Of a stretch of DNA of 64,000 nucleotides, positions 50,101 to 63,000 are shown one piece after another. The DNA comes from Hippophae tibetana. Taxonomy: Eukaryota; Streptophyta; Magnoliopsida; Rosales; Elaeagnaceae. Below the pieces are notes generated by a model that saw nothing but the letters and a program-made list of their open reading frames with translations, was not told the DNA's origin and did not search any database. How positions within the stretch are numbered: the first letter of the stretch is position 1; the number at the start of each line of letters is the position of its first letter. Location of the stretch: contig CM072801.1 in NCBI GenBank assembly GCA_037013495.1, positions 77,113,816 to 77,177,815 on the forward strand. Reading direction: 5' to 3'. Made by a program: the position numbers and the translations under genes.

Positions 50101-52739
50101 AGTTTTCGTCATTGGATTTATTTTTGCATTTTTCTAGGAATTCTTCCTATCATTTTCTTGTTAATTAATTTATGTGTTTAATTTCTCTCTATTCTTCTAA
50201 AAAAACAAGAGAGTTGTTGCAATTAAAAGTTTCGATAAAATAACTGAAATTTGGGTTGAAACCTTAAACTGTTATAACTTTTAATTAATGCATCCAAACG
50301 ACTATTATAATAAATCAAATCGAAGCTCGTTTCGATTCCTACAAAGACAATGTAGCATTATTTAATTTCTATTTGTTTTTCAACCAAAATTCCCTCATTT
50401 ACCCAAATTACATACGTCTAAAAATTTGGTCGTACCGTATGGAGTTGTTTTAGGTATTTGTTCCTTAGGCTTCAATTGCGATCATCTTGACCACCTTCAT
50501 AGTTAATCAATCGTTCCTATTTCCTGAAGTTCCTATATTCCCTGGTTCTTCGCCTAACGGATATAATCCATACGCTTCTATCCGTTTTCTAATGTGATAT
50601 TTTTACAAAGCATCATTATTTAATAGTTTATTGTGTTTTTGAGTCATAAATGACCTAAAATAGAAGGAATTTTCACCCTCAAGTCTTGCATTTTCTTTAA
50701 ATAAATTTGTCGTTGTTTTCGTCATTGGATTTATTTTTCCATTTTTCTGGGAATTCTACATATCATTTTCTTGTTAATTTATTTATGTGTTTAATTTCTC
50801 TCTGTTCTTCTAAAAAAACAAGAGAGTTGTTGCAATTAACAGTTTCGAAAAAATAACTAATAATTTGGGTTGAAACTGTGAATTGTTACTACTTTCAATT
50901 CATGCATCCAAACTACTATTATAATCAATCAAATCGAAGCTCGTTTCGATTCCTACAAAGACAATGTAGCATTATTTAATTTCGATTTTTTTTAACCAAA
51001 ATTCCCCCATTTACTCAAATTACATACGTATAAAAATTTGGTCGTACCATATGGAGTTGTTTTAGGTTCTTGTTCCTTAGGCTTCAATTACGATCATCTT
51101 AACCACATTCATAGTAATTCAATCGTTCCTATTTCCTGAAGTTCCTATATTCCTTGTTTCTTCACCTAAAGGATATAATCCATATGCTTCTATCAGTTTT
51201 CTAATGTCATATTCTTGAAAAACATCATTATTTAAATTGTTTATTGTGTTTTTGAATCATAAATCACCTAAGTAGAAGGAATTTTTGCCCTCAAGTCTTG
51301 CATTTTCTTTAAATATTTTTGTCGCTGTTTTCGTCATTGGATTTATTTTTGGATTTTTCTGGGAATTCTTCCTATCATTTTCTTGTTAATTTATTTATGT
51401 GTTTAATTTATCTTTTTTCCTCCAAAAAACATGAGAGTTGTTGCAATTAACAATTTTGAAAAAGTAACTAATAATTTGGGTTGAAACTTCAAACTGTTAT
51501 AACTTTTAATTAATGAATCCAAACGACTATTATAATAAATCAAATCGAAGCTCATTTCGATTCCAACAAAGACAATGTAGAATTATTTAATTTCTATTTG
51601 TTTTTGGACCAAAATTCCCCCATTTACCCAAATTACATACGTCTAAAAATTCGGTCGTACCGTATGGAGTTGTTTTAGGTTATTGTTCCTTAGGCTTCAA
51701 TTGCGATCATCTTAACCACATTCATAATTATTCAATCGTTCCTATTTTCTGAAGTTCCTATATTCCTTGGTTCTTCGCCTAACGGATATAAGTCATATGC
51801 TTCTATCCATTTTCTAATGTCATATTTTTGAAAAACATCATTATTTTAATTGTTTATTGTGTTTTTCAGTCATAAATCATCTAAGTAGAAGGAATTTTCA
51901 CCCTCAAGTCTTGAATTTTCTTTAAATATTTTTGTCGTAGTTTTCGTTATTGGATTTATTTTTGCATTTTTCTAGGAATTCTTCCTATCATTTTCTTGTT
52001 AATTTATTTATGTGTTTAATTTCTCTCTATTCTTCTAAAAAAACAAGACAGTTGTTGCAATTAAAAGTTTCGATAAAATAACTGAAATTTGGGTTGAAAC
52101 CTTAAACTGTTATAACTTTTAATTAATGCATCCAAACGACTATTATAATAAATCAAATCGAAGCTCGTTTCGATTCCTACAAAGACAATGTAGCATTATT
52201 TAATTTCTATTTGTTTTTCAACCAAAATTCCCTCATTTACCCAAATTACATACGTCTAAAAATTTGGTCGTACCGTATGGAGTTGTTTTAGGTATTTGTT
52301 CCTTAGGCTTCAATTGCGATCATCTTGACCACCTTCATAGTTAATCAATCGTTCCTATTTCCTGAAGTTCCTATATTCCCTGGTTCTTCGCCTAACGGAT
52401 ATAATTCATACTCTTCTATCCGTTTTCTAATGTCATATTTTTACAAAGCAGCATTATTTAATAGTTTATTGTGTTTTTGAGTCATAAATGACCTAAAATA
52501 GAAGGAATTTTCACCCTCAAGTCTTACATTTTGTTTAAATATTTATGTCGTTGTTTTCGTCATTGGATTTAGTTTTTCATTTTGGTGGGAATTCTTCCTA
52601 TCATTTTCTTGTTAATTTATTTATGTGTTTAATTTATCTTTGTTCCTCCAAAAAACATGAGAGTTGTTGCAATTAACAGTTTTGAAAAAATAACTAATAA
52701 TTTGGGTTGAAACTTTAAACTGTTAAAACTTTTAATTAA
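44162..52739 (+). repeat. Satellite HOR: 7-mer X-IJK-IJK, two copies
   Basis: X 44162, I 44775, J 45387, K 46000, I 46614, J 47225, K 47838; X' 48452, I 49065, J 49676, K 50289, I 50903, J 51514, K 52127. The 7-mer period is 4290 bp and the inner triplet about 1838 bp. Markers: I has AAACTACTATTATAATC, J starts ATGAATCC, K has GGTATTTGTTCC and TCTTGACCACC. X' is a hybrid: its first 75 or so bases are type I, and the rest matches X (GGATGTAAGTCATATGATTC, TTTTTATAGGAATTC). Confidence 0.88.
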
Positions 52740-55700
52740 TGCTTCCAAACGACTATTATAATAAATCAAATCGAAGCTCGTTTCGATTCCTACAAAGACA
52801 ATGTAGCATTATTTAATTTCTATTTGTTTTTGGACCAAAATTCCCCCATTTTCCCAAATTACATACGTCTAAAAATTCGGTCGTACCGTATGGAGTTGTT
52901 TTAGGTTATTGTTCCTTAGGTTTCAATTGCGATCATTTTAACCACCTTCATAGTTAATCAATCGTTCCTATTTCGTGAAGTTCCTATATTCCCTGGTTCT
53001 TCGCCTAACGGATATAATTCATATGCTTCTATCCATTTTCTAATGTCATATTTTTACAAAACATCATTATTTAATAGTTTATTATGTTTTTGAGTCATAA
53101 ATGACCTAAAATAGAAGGAATTTTAACCCTCAAGTCTTACATTTTCTTTAAATATTTTTGTCGTTGTTTTCGTCATTGGATTTATTTTTTCATTTTTTTG
53201 GGAATTCTACCTATCATTTTCTTGTTAATTTATTTATGTGTTCAATTTATCTTTGTTCCTCCAAAAAACGTGAGAGTTGATGCAATTAACAGTTTTGAAA
53301 AAATAACTAATAATTTGGGTTGAAACTTTAAACGGTTATAAATTTTAATTAATGCATCCAAACGACTATTATAATAAATCAAATGGAAGCTCGTTTCGAT
53401 TCCTACAAAGGCAATGTAGCATTATTTAATTTCGATTTGTTTTTGGACCAAAATTCCCCCATTTATCCAAATTACATACGTCTAAAAATTCGGTCGTACC
53501 GTATGGAGTTGTTTTGGGTTATTGTTCCTTAGGCTTCAATTGCGATCTTCTTAACCACATTCATTGTTATTTAATCGTTCCTATTTTCTGAAGTTCCTAT
53601 ATTCCCTGGTTTTTCGCCTAACGGATATAAGTCATATGCTTCTATCCATATTCTAATTTCATATTTTTCAAAAACATCATTATTTTAATTGTTTATTGTG
53701 TTTTTGAGTCATAAATCACCTAAGTAGAAGGAATTTTCCACATCAAGTCATGCATTTTCTTTAAATATTTTTGTCGTTGTTTTCGTTATTGGATTTATTT
53801 TTCCATTTTTTTGGGAATTCTACATATCATTTTCTTGTTAATTTATTTATGTGTTCAATTTATCTTTGTTCCTCCAAAAAACATGAGAGTTGTTGCAATT
53901 AACAGTTTTGAAAAAATAACAAATAATTTGGGTTGAAATTTTAAACGGTTATAACTTTTAATTAATGCATCCAAACGACTATTATAATCAATTAAATCGA
54001 AGCTCGTTTCGATTCCTACAAAGACAATGTAGCATTATTTAATTTCGATTTGTTTTTGAACCAAAATTCCCCCATTTACCCAAATTACATACGTCTAAAA
54101 ATTTGGTCGTACCATATGGAGTTGTTTTAGGTTCTTGTTACTTAGGCTTCAATTACGATCATCTTAACCACATTCATAGTAATTCAATCATTCCTATTTC
54201 CTGAAGTTCCTATATTCCCTGGTTCTTCACCTAAAGGATATATTTCATATGCTTCTATCCGTTTTCTAATGTCATATTTTTGAAAAACATCATTATTTAA
54301 ATTGTTTATTGTGTTTTGAGTCATAAATCACCTAAGTAGAAGGAATTTTAGCCCTCAAGTCTTGCATTTTCTTTAAATATTTTTGTCGTTGTTTTCGTCA
54401 TTGCATTTATTTTTCCATTTTGCTGGGAATTCTTCCTATCATTTTCTTGTTAATTTATTGATTTGTTTAATTTCTCTTTGTTCTTCTAAAAAACAAGAGA
54501 GTTGTTGCAATTAACAGTTTCGAAAAAATACCTGAAATTTGGGTTGAAACTTTAAACTGTTATAATTTTTAATACATGCATCCAAACGAGTATTATAATA
54601 AATCAAATCGAAGCTCGTTTCGATTCCTACAAAGGCAAAGTAGCATTATTTAATTTCTATTTGTTTTTGAACCAAAATTCCCTCATTTACACAAATATCA
54701 TACGTCTAAAAATTTGGTCGTACCGTATGGATTGCTTTAGGTTCTTCTTCCTTAGGCTTCAATTGCGATCATTTTAACCACCTTCATAGTTAATCAATCG
54801 TTCCTATTTCGTGAAGTTCCTATATTCCCTGGTTCTTCGCCTAACGGATATAATTCATATGCTTCTATCCATTTTCTAATGTCATATTTTTACAAAACAT
54901 CATTATTTAATAGTTTATTATGTTTTTGAGTCATAAATGACCTAAAATAGAAGGAATTTTAACCCTCAAGTCTTACATTTTCTTTAAATATTTTTGTCGT
55001 TGTTTTCGTCATTGGATTTATTTTTTCATTTTTTTGGGAATTCTACCTATCATTTTCTTGTTAATTTATTTATGTGTTCAATTTATCTTTGTTCCTCCAA
55101 AAAACGTGAGAGTTGATGCAATTAACAGTTTTGAAAAAAAAACTAATAATTTGGGTTGAAACTTTAAACGGTTATAACTTTTAATTAATGCATCCAAACG
55201 ACTATTATAATAAATCAAATGGAAGCTCGTTTCGATTCCTACAAAGGCAATGTAGCATTATTTAATTTCGATTTGTTTTTGGACCAAAATTCCCCCATTT
55301 ATCCAAATTACATACGTCTAAAAATTCGGTCGTACCGTATGGAGTTGTTTTGGGTTATTGTTCCTTAGGCTTCAATTGCGATCTTCTTAACCACATTCAT
55401 TGTTATTTAATCGTTCCTATTTTCTGAAGTTCCTATATTCCCTGGTTTTTCGCCTAACGGATATAAGTCATATGCTTCTATCCATATTCTAATTTCATAT
55501 TTTTCAAAAACATCATTATTTTAATTGTTTATTGTGTTTTTGAGTCATAAATCACCTAAGTAGAAGGAATTTTCCACATCAAGTCTTGCATTTTCTTTAA
55601 ATATTTTTGTCGTTGTTTTCGTTATTGGATTTATTTTTCCATTTTTTTGGGAATTCTACATATCATTTTCTTGTTAATTTATTTATGTGTTCAATTTATC

Positions 55701-57024
55701 TTTGTTCCTCCAAAAAACATGAGAGTTGTTGCAATTAACAGTTTTGAAAAAATAACAAATAATTTGGGTTGAAATTTTAAACGGTTATAAATTTTAATTA
55801 ATGCATCCAAACGACTATTATAATCAATTAAATCGAAGCTCGTTTCGATTCCTACAAAGACAATGTAGCATTATTTAATTTCGATTTGTTTTTGAACCAA
55901 AATTCCCCCATTTACCCAAATTACATACGTCTAAAAATTTGGTCGTACCATATGGAGTTGTTTTAGGTTCTTGTTACTTAGGCTTCAATTACGATCATCT
56001 TAACCACATTCATAGTAATTCAATCATTCCTATTTCCTGAAGTTCCTATATTCCCTGGTTCTTCACCTAAAGGATATATTTCATATGCTTCTATCCGTTT
56101 TCTAATGTCATATTTTTGAAAAACATCATTATTTAAATTGTTTATTGTGTTTTGAGTCATAAATCACCTAAGTAGAAGGAATTTTAGCCCTCAAGTCTTG
56201 CATTTTCTTTAAATATTTTTGTCGTTGTTTTCGTCATTGCATTTATTTTTCCATTTTGCTGGGAATTCTTCCTATCATTTTCTTGTTAATTTATTGATTT
56301 GTTTAATTTCTCTTTGTTCTTCTAAAAAACAAGAGAGTTGTTGCAATTAACAGTTTCGAAAAAATACCTGAAATTTGGGTTGAAACTTTAAACTGTTATA
56401 ATTTTTAATACATGCATCCAAACGAGTATTATAATAAATCAAATCGAAGCTCGTTTCGATTCCTACAAAGGCAAAGTAGCATTATTTAATTTCTATTTGT
56501 TTTTGAACCAAAATTCCCTCATTTACACAAATATCATACGTCTAAAAATTTGGTCGTACCGTATGGATTGCTTTAGGTTCTTCTTCCTTAGGCTTCAATT
56601 GCGATCATTTTAACCACCTTCATAGTTAATCAATCGTTCCTATTTCGTGAAGTTCCTATATTCCCTGGTTCTTCGCCTAACGGATATAATTCATATGCTT
56701 CTATCCATTTTCTAATGTCATATTTTTACAAAACATCATTATTTAATAGTTTATTATGTTTTTGAGTCATAAATGACCTAAAATAGAAGGAATTTTAACC
56801 CTCAAGTCTTATATTTTCTTTAAATATTTTTGTCGTTGTTTTCGTCATTGGATTTATTTTTTCATTTTTTTGGGAATTCTACCTATCATTTTCTTGTTAA
56901 TTTATTTATGTGTTCAATTTATCTTTGTTCCTCCAAAAAACGTGAGAGTTGATGCAATTAACAGTTTTGAAAAAAAAACTAATAATTTGGGTTGAAACTT
57001 TAAACGGTTATAACTTTTAATTAA
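52740..57024 (+). repeat. Satellite HOR: one single unit, then 3-mer LMN, two copies
   Basis: A unit at 52740 (GCTTCC start) precedes L 53353, M 53966, N 54577, L 55189, M 55802, N 56413. The period is 1836 bp. L has AAATGGAAGCTCG and TATTCTAATTTCATATT, M has AATCAATTAAATCG and TTGTTACTTAGG, N has AACGAGTATTATAAT and GTATGGATTGCTTTAGG. Confidence 0.9.
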
Positions 57025-60000
57025 TGCATCCAAACGACTATTATAATAAATCAAATGGAAGCTCGTTTCGATTCCTACAAAGGCAATGTAGCATTATTTA
57101 ATTTCGATTTGTTTTTGGACCAAAATTCCCCCATTTATCCAAATTACATACGTCTAAAAATTCGATCGTACCGTATGGAGTTGTTTTGGGTTATTGTTCC
57201 TTAGGCTTCAATTGCGATCTTCTTAACCACATTCATTGTTATTTAATCGTTCCTATTTTCTGAAGTTCCTATATTCCCTGGTTCTTCGCCTAACGGAGAT
57301 AAGTCATATGCTTCTATCCATTTTCTAATTTCATATTTTTCAAAAACATCATTATTTTAATTGTTTATTGTGTTTTTGAGTCATAAATCACCTAAGTAGA
57401 AGGAATTTTCCACATCAAGTCTTGCATTTTCTTTAAATATTTTTGTCGTTGTTTTCGTCATTAGATTTATTTTTCCATTTTTTTGGGAATTCTACCTATC
57501 ATTTTCTTCTTAATTTATTTATGTGTTTAATTTCTCTTTGTTCTTCTAAAAAACAAGAGAGTTGTTGCAATTAACAGTTTCGATAAAATAACTAAAATTT
57601 GGGTTGAAACCTTAAACTTTTATAACTTTTAATTAATGCATCCAAACGACTATTATAATAAATCAAATCGAAGCTCGTTTCGATTCCTACAAAGACAATG
57701 TACCTTTATTTAATTTCTATTTGTTTTTTAACCAAAATTCCCTCATTTATCCAAATTACATACGTTTAAAAATTTGGTCGTACCATATGGAGTTGTTTTA
57801 GGTTCTTGTTCCTTAGGCTTCTATTGCGATCATCTTGACCACCTTCATAGTTAATCAATCGTTCCTATTTCGTGAAGTTCCTATATTCCCTGGTTCTTCG
57901 CCTAACGGATATAATTCATATGCATCTATCCATTTTCTAATGTCATATTTTTACAAAACAGCATTATTTAATACTTTATTGTGTTTCTGAGTCATAAATG
58001 ACCTAAAATAGAAGGAATTTTCACCCTCAAGTCTTACATTTTCTTTAAATATTTTTGTCGTTGTTTTCGTCATTGGATTTATTTTTTCATTTTTCTGGGA
58101 ATTCTACCTATCATTTTCTTGTTAATTTATTTATGTGTTCAATTTATCTTTGTTCCTCCAAAAAACATGAGAGTTGTTGCAATTAACAGTTTTGAAAAAA
58201 TAACTAATAATTTGGGTTGAAACATTAAACGGTTAAAACTTTTAATTAATGCATCCAAACGACTATTATAATAAATCAAATCGAAGCTCGTTTCGATTCC
58301 TACAAAGGCAATGTAGCATTATTTAATTTCGATTTGTTTTTGGACCAAAATTCTCCCATTTATCCAAATTACATACGTCTAAAAATTCGGTCGTACCGTA
58401 TGGAGTTGTTTTGGGTTATTGTTCCTTAGGCTTCAATTGCGATCATCTTAACCACATTCATAGTAATTCAATCGTTCCTATTTCGTGAAGTTCCTATATT
58501 CCCTGGTTCTTCGCCTAACGGATATAATTCATATGCTTCTATCCATTTTCTAATGTCATATTTTTACAAAACATCATTATTTAATAGTTTATTATGTTTT
58601 TGAGTCATAAATGACCTAAAATAGAAGGAATTTTAACCCTCAAGTCTTACATTTTCTTTAAATATTTTTGTCGTTGTTTTCGTCATTGGATTTATTTTTT
58701 CATTTTTTTAGGAATTCTACCTATCATTTTCTTGTTAATTTATTTATGTGTTCAATTTATCTTTGTTCCTCCAAAAAACGTGAGAGTTGATGCAATTAAC
58801 AGTTTTGAAAAAAAAACTAATAATTTGGGTTGAAACTTTAAACGGTTATAACTTTTAATTAATGCATCCAAACGACTATTATAATAAATCAAATGGAAGC
58901 TCGTTTCGATTCCTACAAAGGCAATGTAGCATTATTTAATTTCGATTTGTTTTTGAACCAAAATTCCCCCATTTACCCAAATTACATACGTCTAAAAATT
59001 TGGTCGTACCATATGGAGTTGTTTTAGGTTCTTGTTACTTAGGCTTCAATTACGATCATCTTAACCACATTCATAGTAATTCAATCATTGCTATTTCCTG
59101 AAGTTCCTATATTCCCTGGTTCTTCACCTAAAGGATATATTTCATATGCTTCTATCCGTTTTCTAATGTCATATTTTTGAAAAACATCATTATTTAAATT
59201 GTTTATTGTGTTTTTGAGTCATAAATAACCTAAGTAGAAGGAATTTTCGCCCTCAAGTCTTGCATTTTCTTTAAATATTTTTGTCGTTTTTTTCATCATT
59301 GCATTTATTTTTCCATTTTGCTGGGAATTCTTCCTATCATTTTCTTGTTAATTTATTTATTTGTTTAATTTCTCTTTGTTCTTCTAAAAAACAAGAGAGT
59401 TGTTGCAATTAACAGTTTCGAAAAAATAACTGAAATTTGGGTTTAAACTTTAAACGGTTATAACTTTTAATACATGCATCCAAACGACTATTATAATAAA
59501 TCAAATCGAAGCTTGTTTCGATTCCTACAAAGGCAAAGTAGCATAATTTAATTTCTATTTGTTTTTGGACCAAAATTCTCCCATTTACCCAAATTATATA
59601 CGTCTAAAAATTCGGTCGTACCTTATGGAGTTGTTTTGGGTTATTGTTCCTTAGGCTTCAATTGCGATCTTCTTAACCACATTCATTGTTATTTAATCGT
59701 TCCTATTTTCTGAAGTTCCTATATTCCCTGGTTCTTCGCCTAACGGATATAAGTCATATGCTTCTATCCATATTCTAATTTCATATTTTTCAAAAACATC
59801 ATTATTTTAATTGTTTATTGTGTTTTTGAGTCATAAATCACCTAAGTAGAAGGAATTTTCCACATCAAGTCTTGCATTTTCTTTAAATATTTTTGTCGTT
59901 GTTTTCGTTATTGGATTTATTTTTCCATTTTTTTGGGAATTCTACCTATCATTTTCTTGTTAATTTAGTTATGTGTTCAATTTATCTTTGTTCCTCCAAA

Positions 60001-63000
60001 AAACATGAGAGTTGTTGCAATTAACAGTTTTGAAAAAATAACAAATAATTTGGGTTGAAATTTTAAACGGTTATAACTTTTAATTAATGCATCCAAACGA
60101 CTATTATAATCAATTAAATCGAAGCTCGTTTCGATTCCTACAAAGACAATGTAGCATTATTTAATTTCGATTTGTTTTTGAACCAAAATTCCCCCATTTA
60201 CCCAAATTACATACGTCTAAAAATTTGGTCGTACCATATGGAGTTGTTTTAGGTTCTTGTTACTTAGGCTTCAATTACGATCATCTTAACCACATTCATA
60301 GTAATTCAATCATTGCTATTTCCTGAAGTTCCTATATTCCCTGGTTCTTCACCTAAAGGATATATTTCATATGCTTCTATCCGTTTTCTAATGTCATATT
60401 TTTGAAAAACATCATTATTTAAATTGTTTATTGTGTTTTGAGTCATAAATCACCTAAGTAGAAGGAATTTTAGCCCTCAAGTCTTGCATTTTCTTTAAAT
60501 ATTTTTGTCGTTGTTTTCGTCATTGCATTTATTTTTCCATTTTGCTGGGAATTCTTCCTATCATTTTCTTGTTAATTTATTTATTTGTTTAATTTCTCTT
60601 TGTTCTTCTAAAAAACAAGAGAGTTGTTGCAATTAACACTTTCGAAAAAATACCTGAAATTTGGGTTGAAACTTTAAACTGTTATAATTTTTAATACATG
60701 CATCCAAACGAGTATTATAATAAATCAAATCGAAGCTCGTTTCGATTCCTACAAAGGCAAAGTAGCATTATTTAATTTCTATTTGTTTTTGAACCAAAAT
60801 TCCCTCATTTACACAAATATCATACGTCTAAAAATTTGGTCGTACCGTATGGATTGCTTTAGGTTCTTCTTCCTTAGGCTTCAATTGCGATCATTTTAAC
60901 CACCTTCATAGTTAATCAATCGTTCCTATTTCGTGAAGTTCCTATATTCCCTGGTTCTTCGCCTAACGGATATAATTCATATGCTTCTATCCATTTTCTA
61001 ATGTCATATTTTTACAAAACATCATTATTTAATAGTTTATTATGTTTTTGAGTCATAAATGACCTAAAATAGAAGGAATTTTAACCCTCAAGTCTTACAT
61101 TTTCTTTAAATATTTTTGTCGTTGTTTTCGTCATTGGATTTATTTTTTCATTTTTTTGGGAATTCTACCTATCATTTTCTTGTTAATTTATTTATGTGTT
61201 CAATTTATCTTTGTTCCTCCAAAAAACGTGAGAGTTGATGCAATTAACAGTTTTGAAAAAATAACTAATAATTTGGGTTGAAACTTTAAACGGTTATAAC
61301 TTTTAATTAATGCATCCAAACGACTATTATAATAAATCAAATGGAAGCTCGTTTCGATTCCTACAAAGGCAATGTAGCATTATTTAATTTCGATTTGTTT
61401 TTGGACCAAAATTCCCCCATTTATCCAAATTACATACGTCTAAAAATTCGGTCGTACCGTATGGAGTTGTTTTGGGTTATTGTTCCTTAGGCTTCAATTG
61501 CGATCTTCTTAACCACATTCATTGTTATTTAATCGTTCCTATTTTCTGAAGTTCCTATATTCCCTGGTTCTTCGCCTAACGGATATAAGTCATATGCTTC
61601 TATCCATTTTCTAATTTCATATTTTTCAAAAACATCATTATTTTAATTGTTTATTGTGTTTTTGAGTCATAAATCACCTAAGTAGAAGGAATTTTCCACA
61701 TCAAGTCTTGCATTTTCTTTAAATATTTTTGTCGTTGTTTTCGTCATTAGATTTATTTTTCCATTTTTCTGGGAATTCTACCTATCATTTTCTTGTTAAT
61801 TTATTTATGTGTTTAATTTCTCTTTGTTCTTCTAAAAAACAAGAGAGTTGTTGCAATTAACAGTTTCGATAAAATAACTAAAATTTGGGTTGAAACCTTA
61901 AACTTTTATAACTTTTAATTAATGCATCCAAACGACTATTATAATAAATCAAATCGAAGCTCGTTTCGATTCCTACAAAGACAATGTACCTTTATTTAAT
62001 TTCTATTTGTTTTTTAACCAAAATTCCCTCATTTATCCAAATTACATACGTTTAAAAATTTGGTCGTACCATATGGAGTTGTTTTAGGTTCTTGTTCCTT
62101 AGGCTTCTATTGCGATCATCTTGACCACCTTCATAGTTAATCAATCGTTCCTATTTCGTGAAGTTCCTATATTCCCTGGTTCTTCGCCTAACGGATATAA
62201 TTCATATGCATCTATCCATTTTCTAATGTCATATTTTTACAAAACAGCATTATTTAATACTTTATTGTGTTTCTGAGTCATAAATGACCTAAAATAGAAG
62301 GAATTTTCACCCTCAAGTCTTACATTTTCTTTAAATATTTTTGTCGTTGTTTTCGTCATTGGATTTATTTTTTCATTTTTCTGGGAATTCTACATATCAT
62401 TTTCTTGTTAATTTATTTATGTGTTCAATTTATCTTTGTTCCTCCAAAAAACATGAGAGTTGTTGCAATTAACAGTTTTGAAAAAATAACTAATAATTTG
62501 GGTTGAAACTTTAAACGGTTAAAACTTTTAATTAATGCATCCAAACGACTATTATAATAAATCAAATCGAAGCTCGTTTCGATTCCTACAAAGGCAATGT
62601 AGCATTATTAAATTTCGATTTGTTTTTGGACCAAAATTCTCCCATTTATCCAAATTACATACGTCTAAAAATTCGGTCGTACCGTATGGAGTTGTTTTGG
62701 GTTATTGTTCCTTAGGCTTCAATTGCGATCATCTTAACCACATTCATAGTAATTCAATCGTTCCTATTTCCTGAAGTTCCTATATTCCCTGGTTCTTCGC
62801 CTAACGGATATAATTCATACGCTTCTATCCGTTTTCTAATGTCATATTTTTACAAAGGATCATTATTTAATAGTTTATTGTGTTTTTGAGTCATAAATGA
62901 CCTAAAATAGAAGGAATTTCACCCTCAAGTCTTTCATTTTCTTTAAATATTTATGTCGTTGTTTTCATGATTGGATTTAGTTTTTCATTTTGGTGGGAAT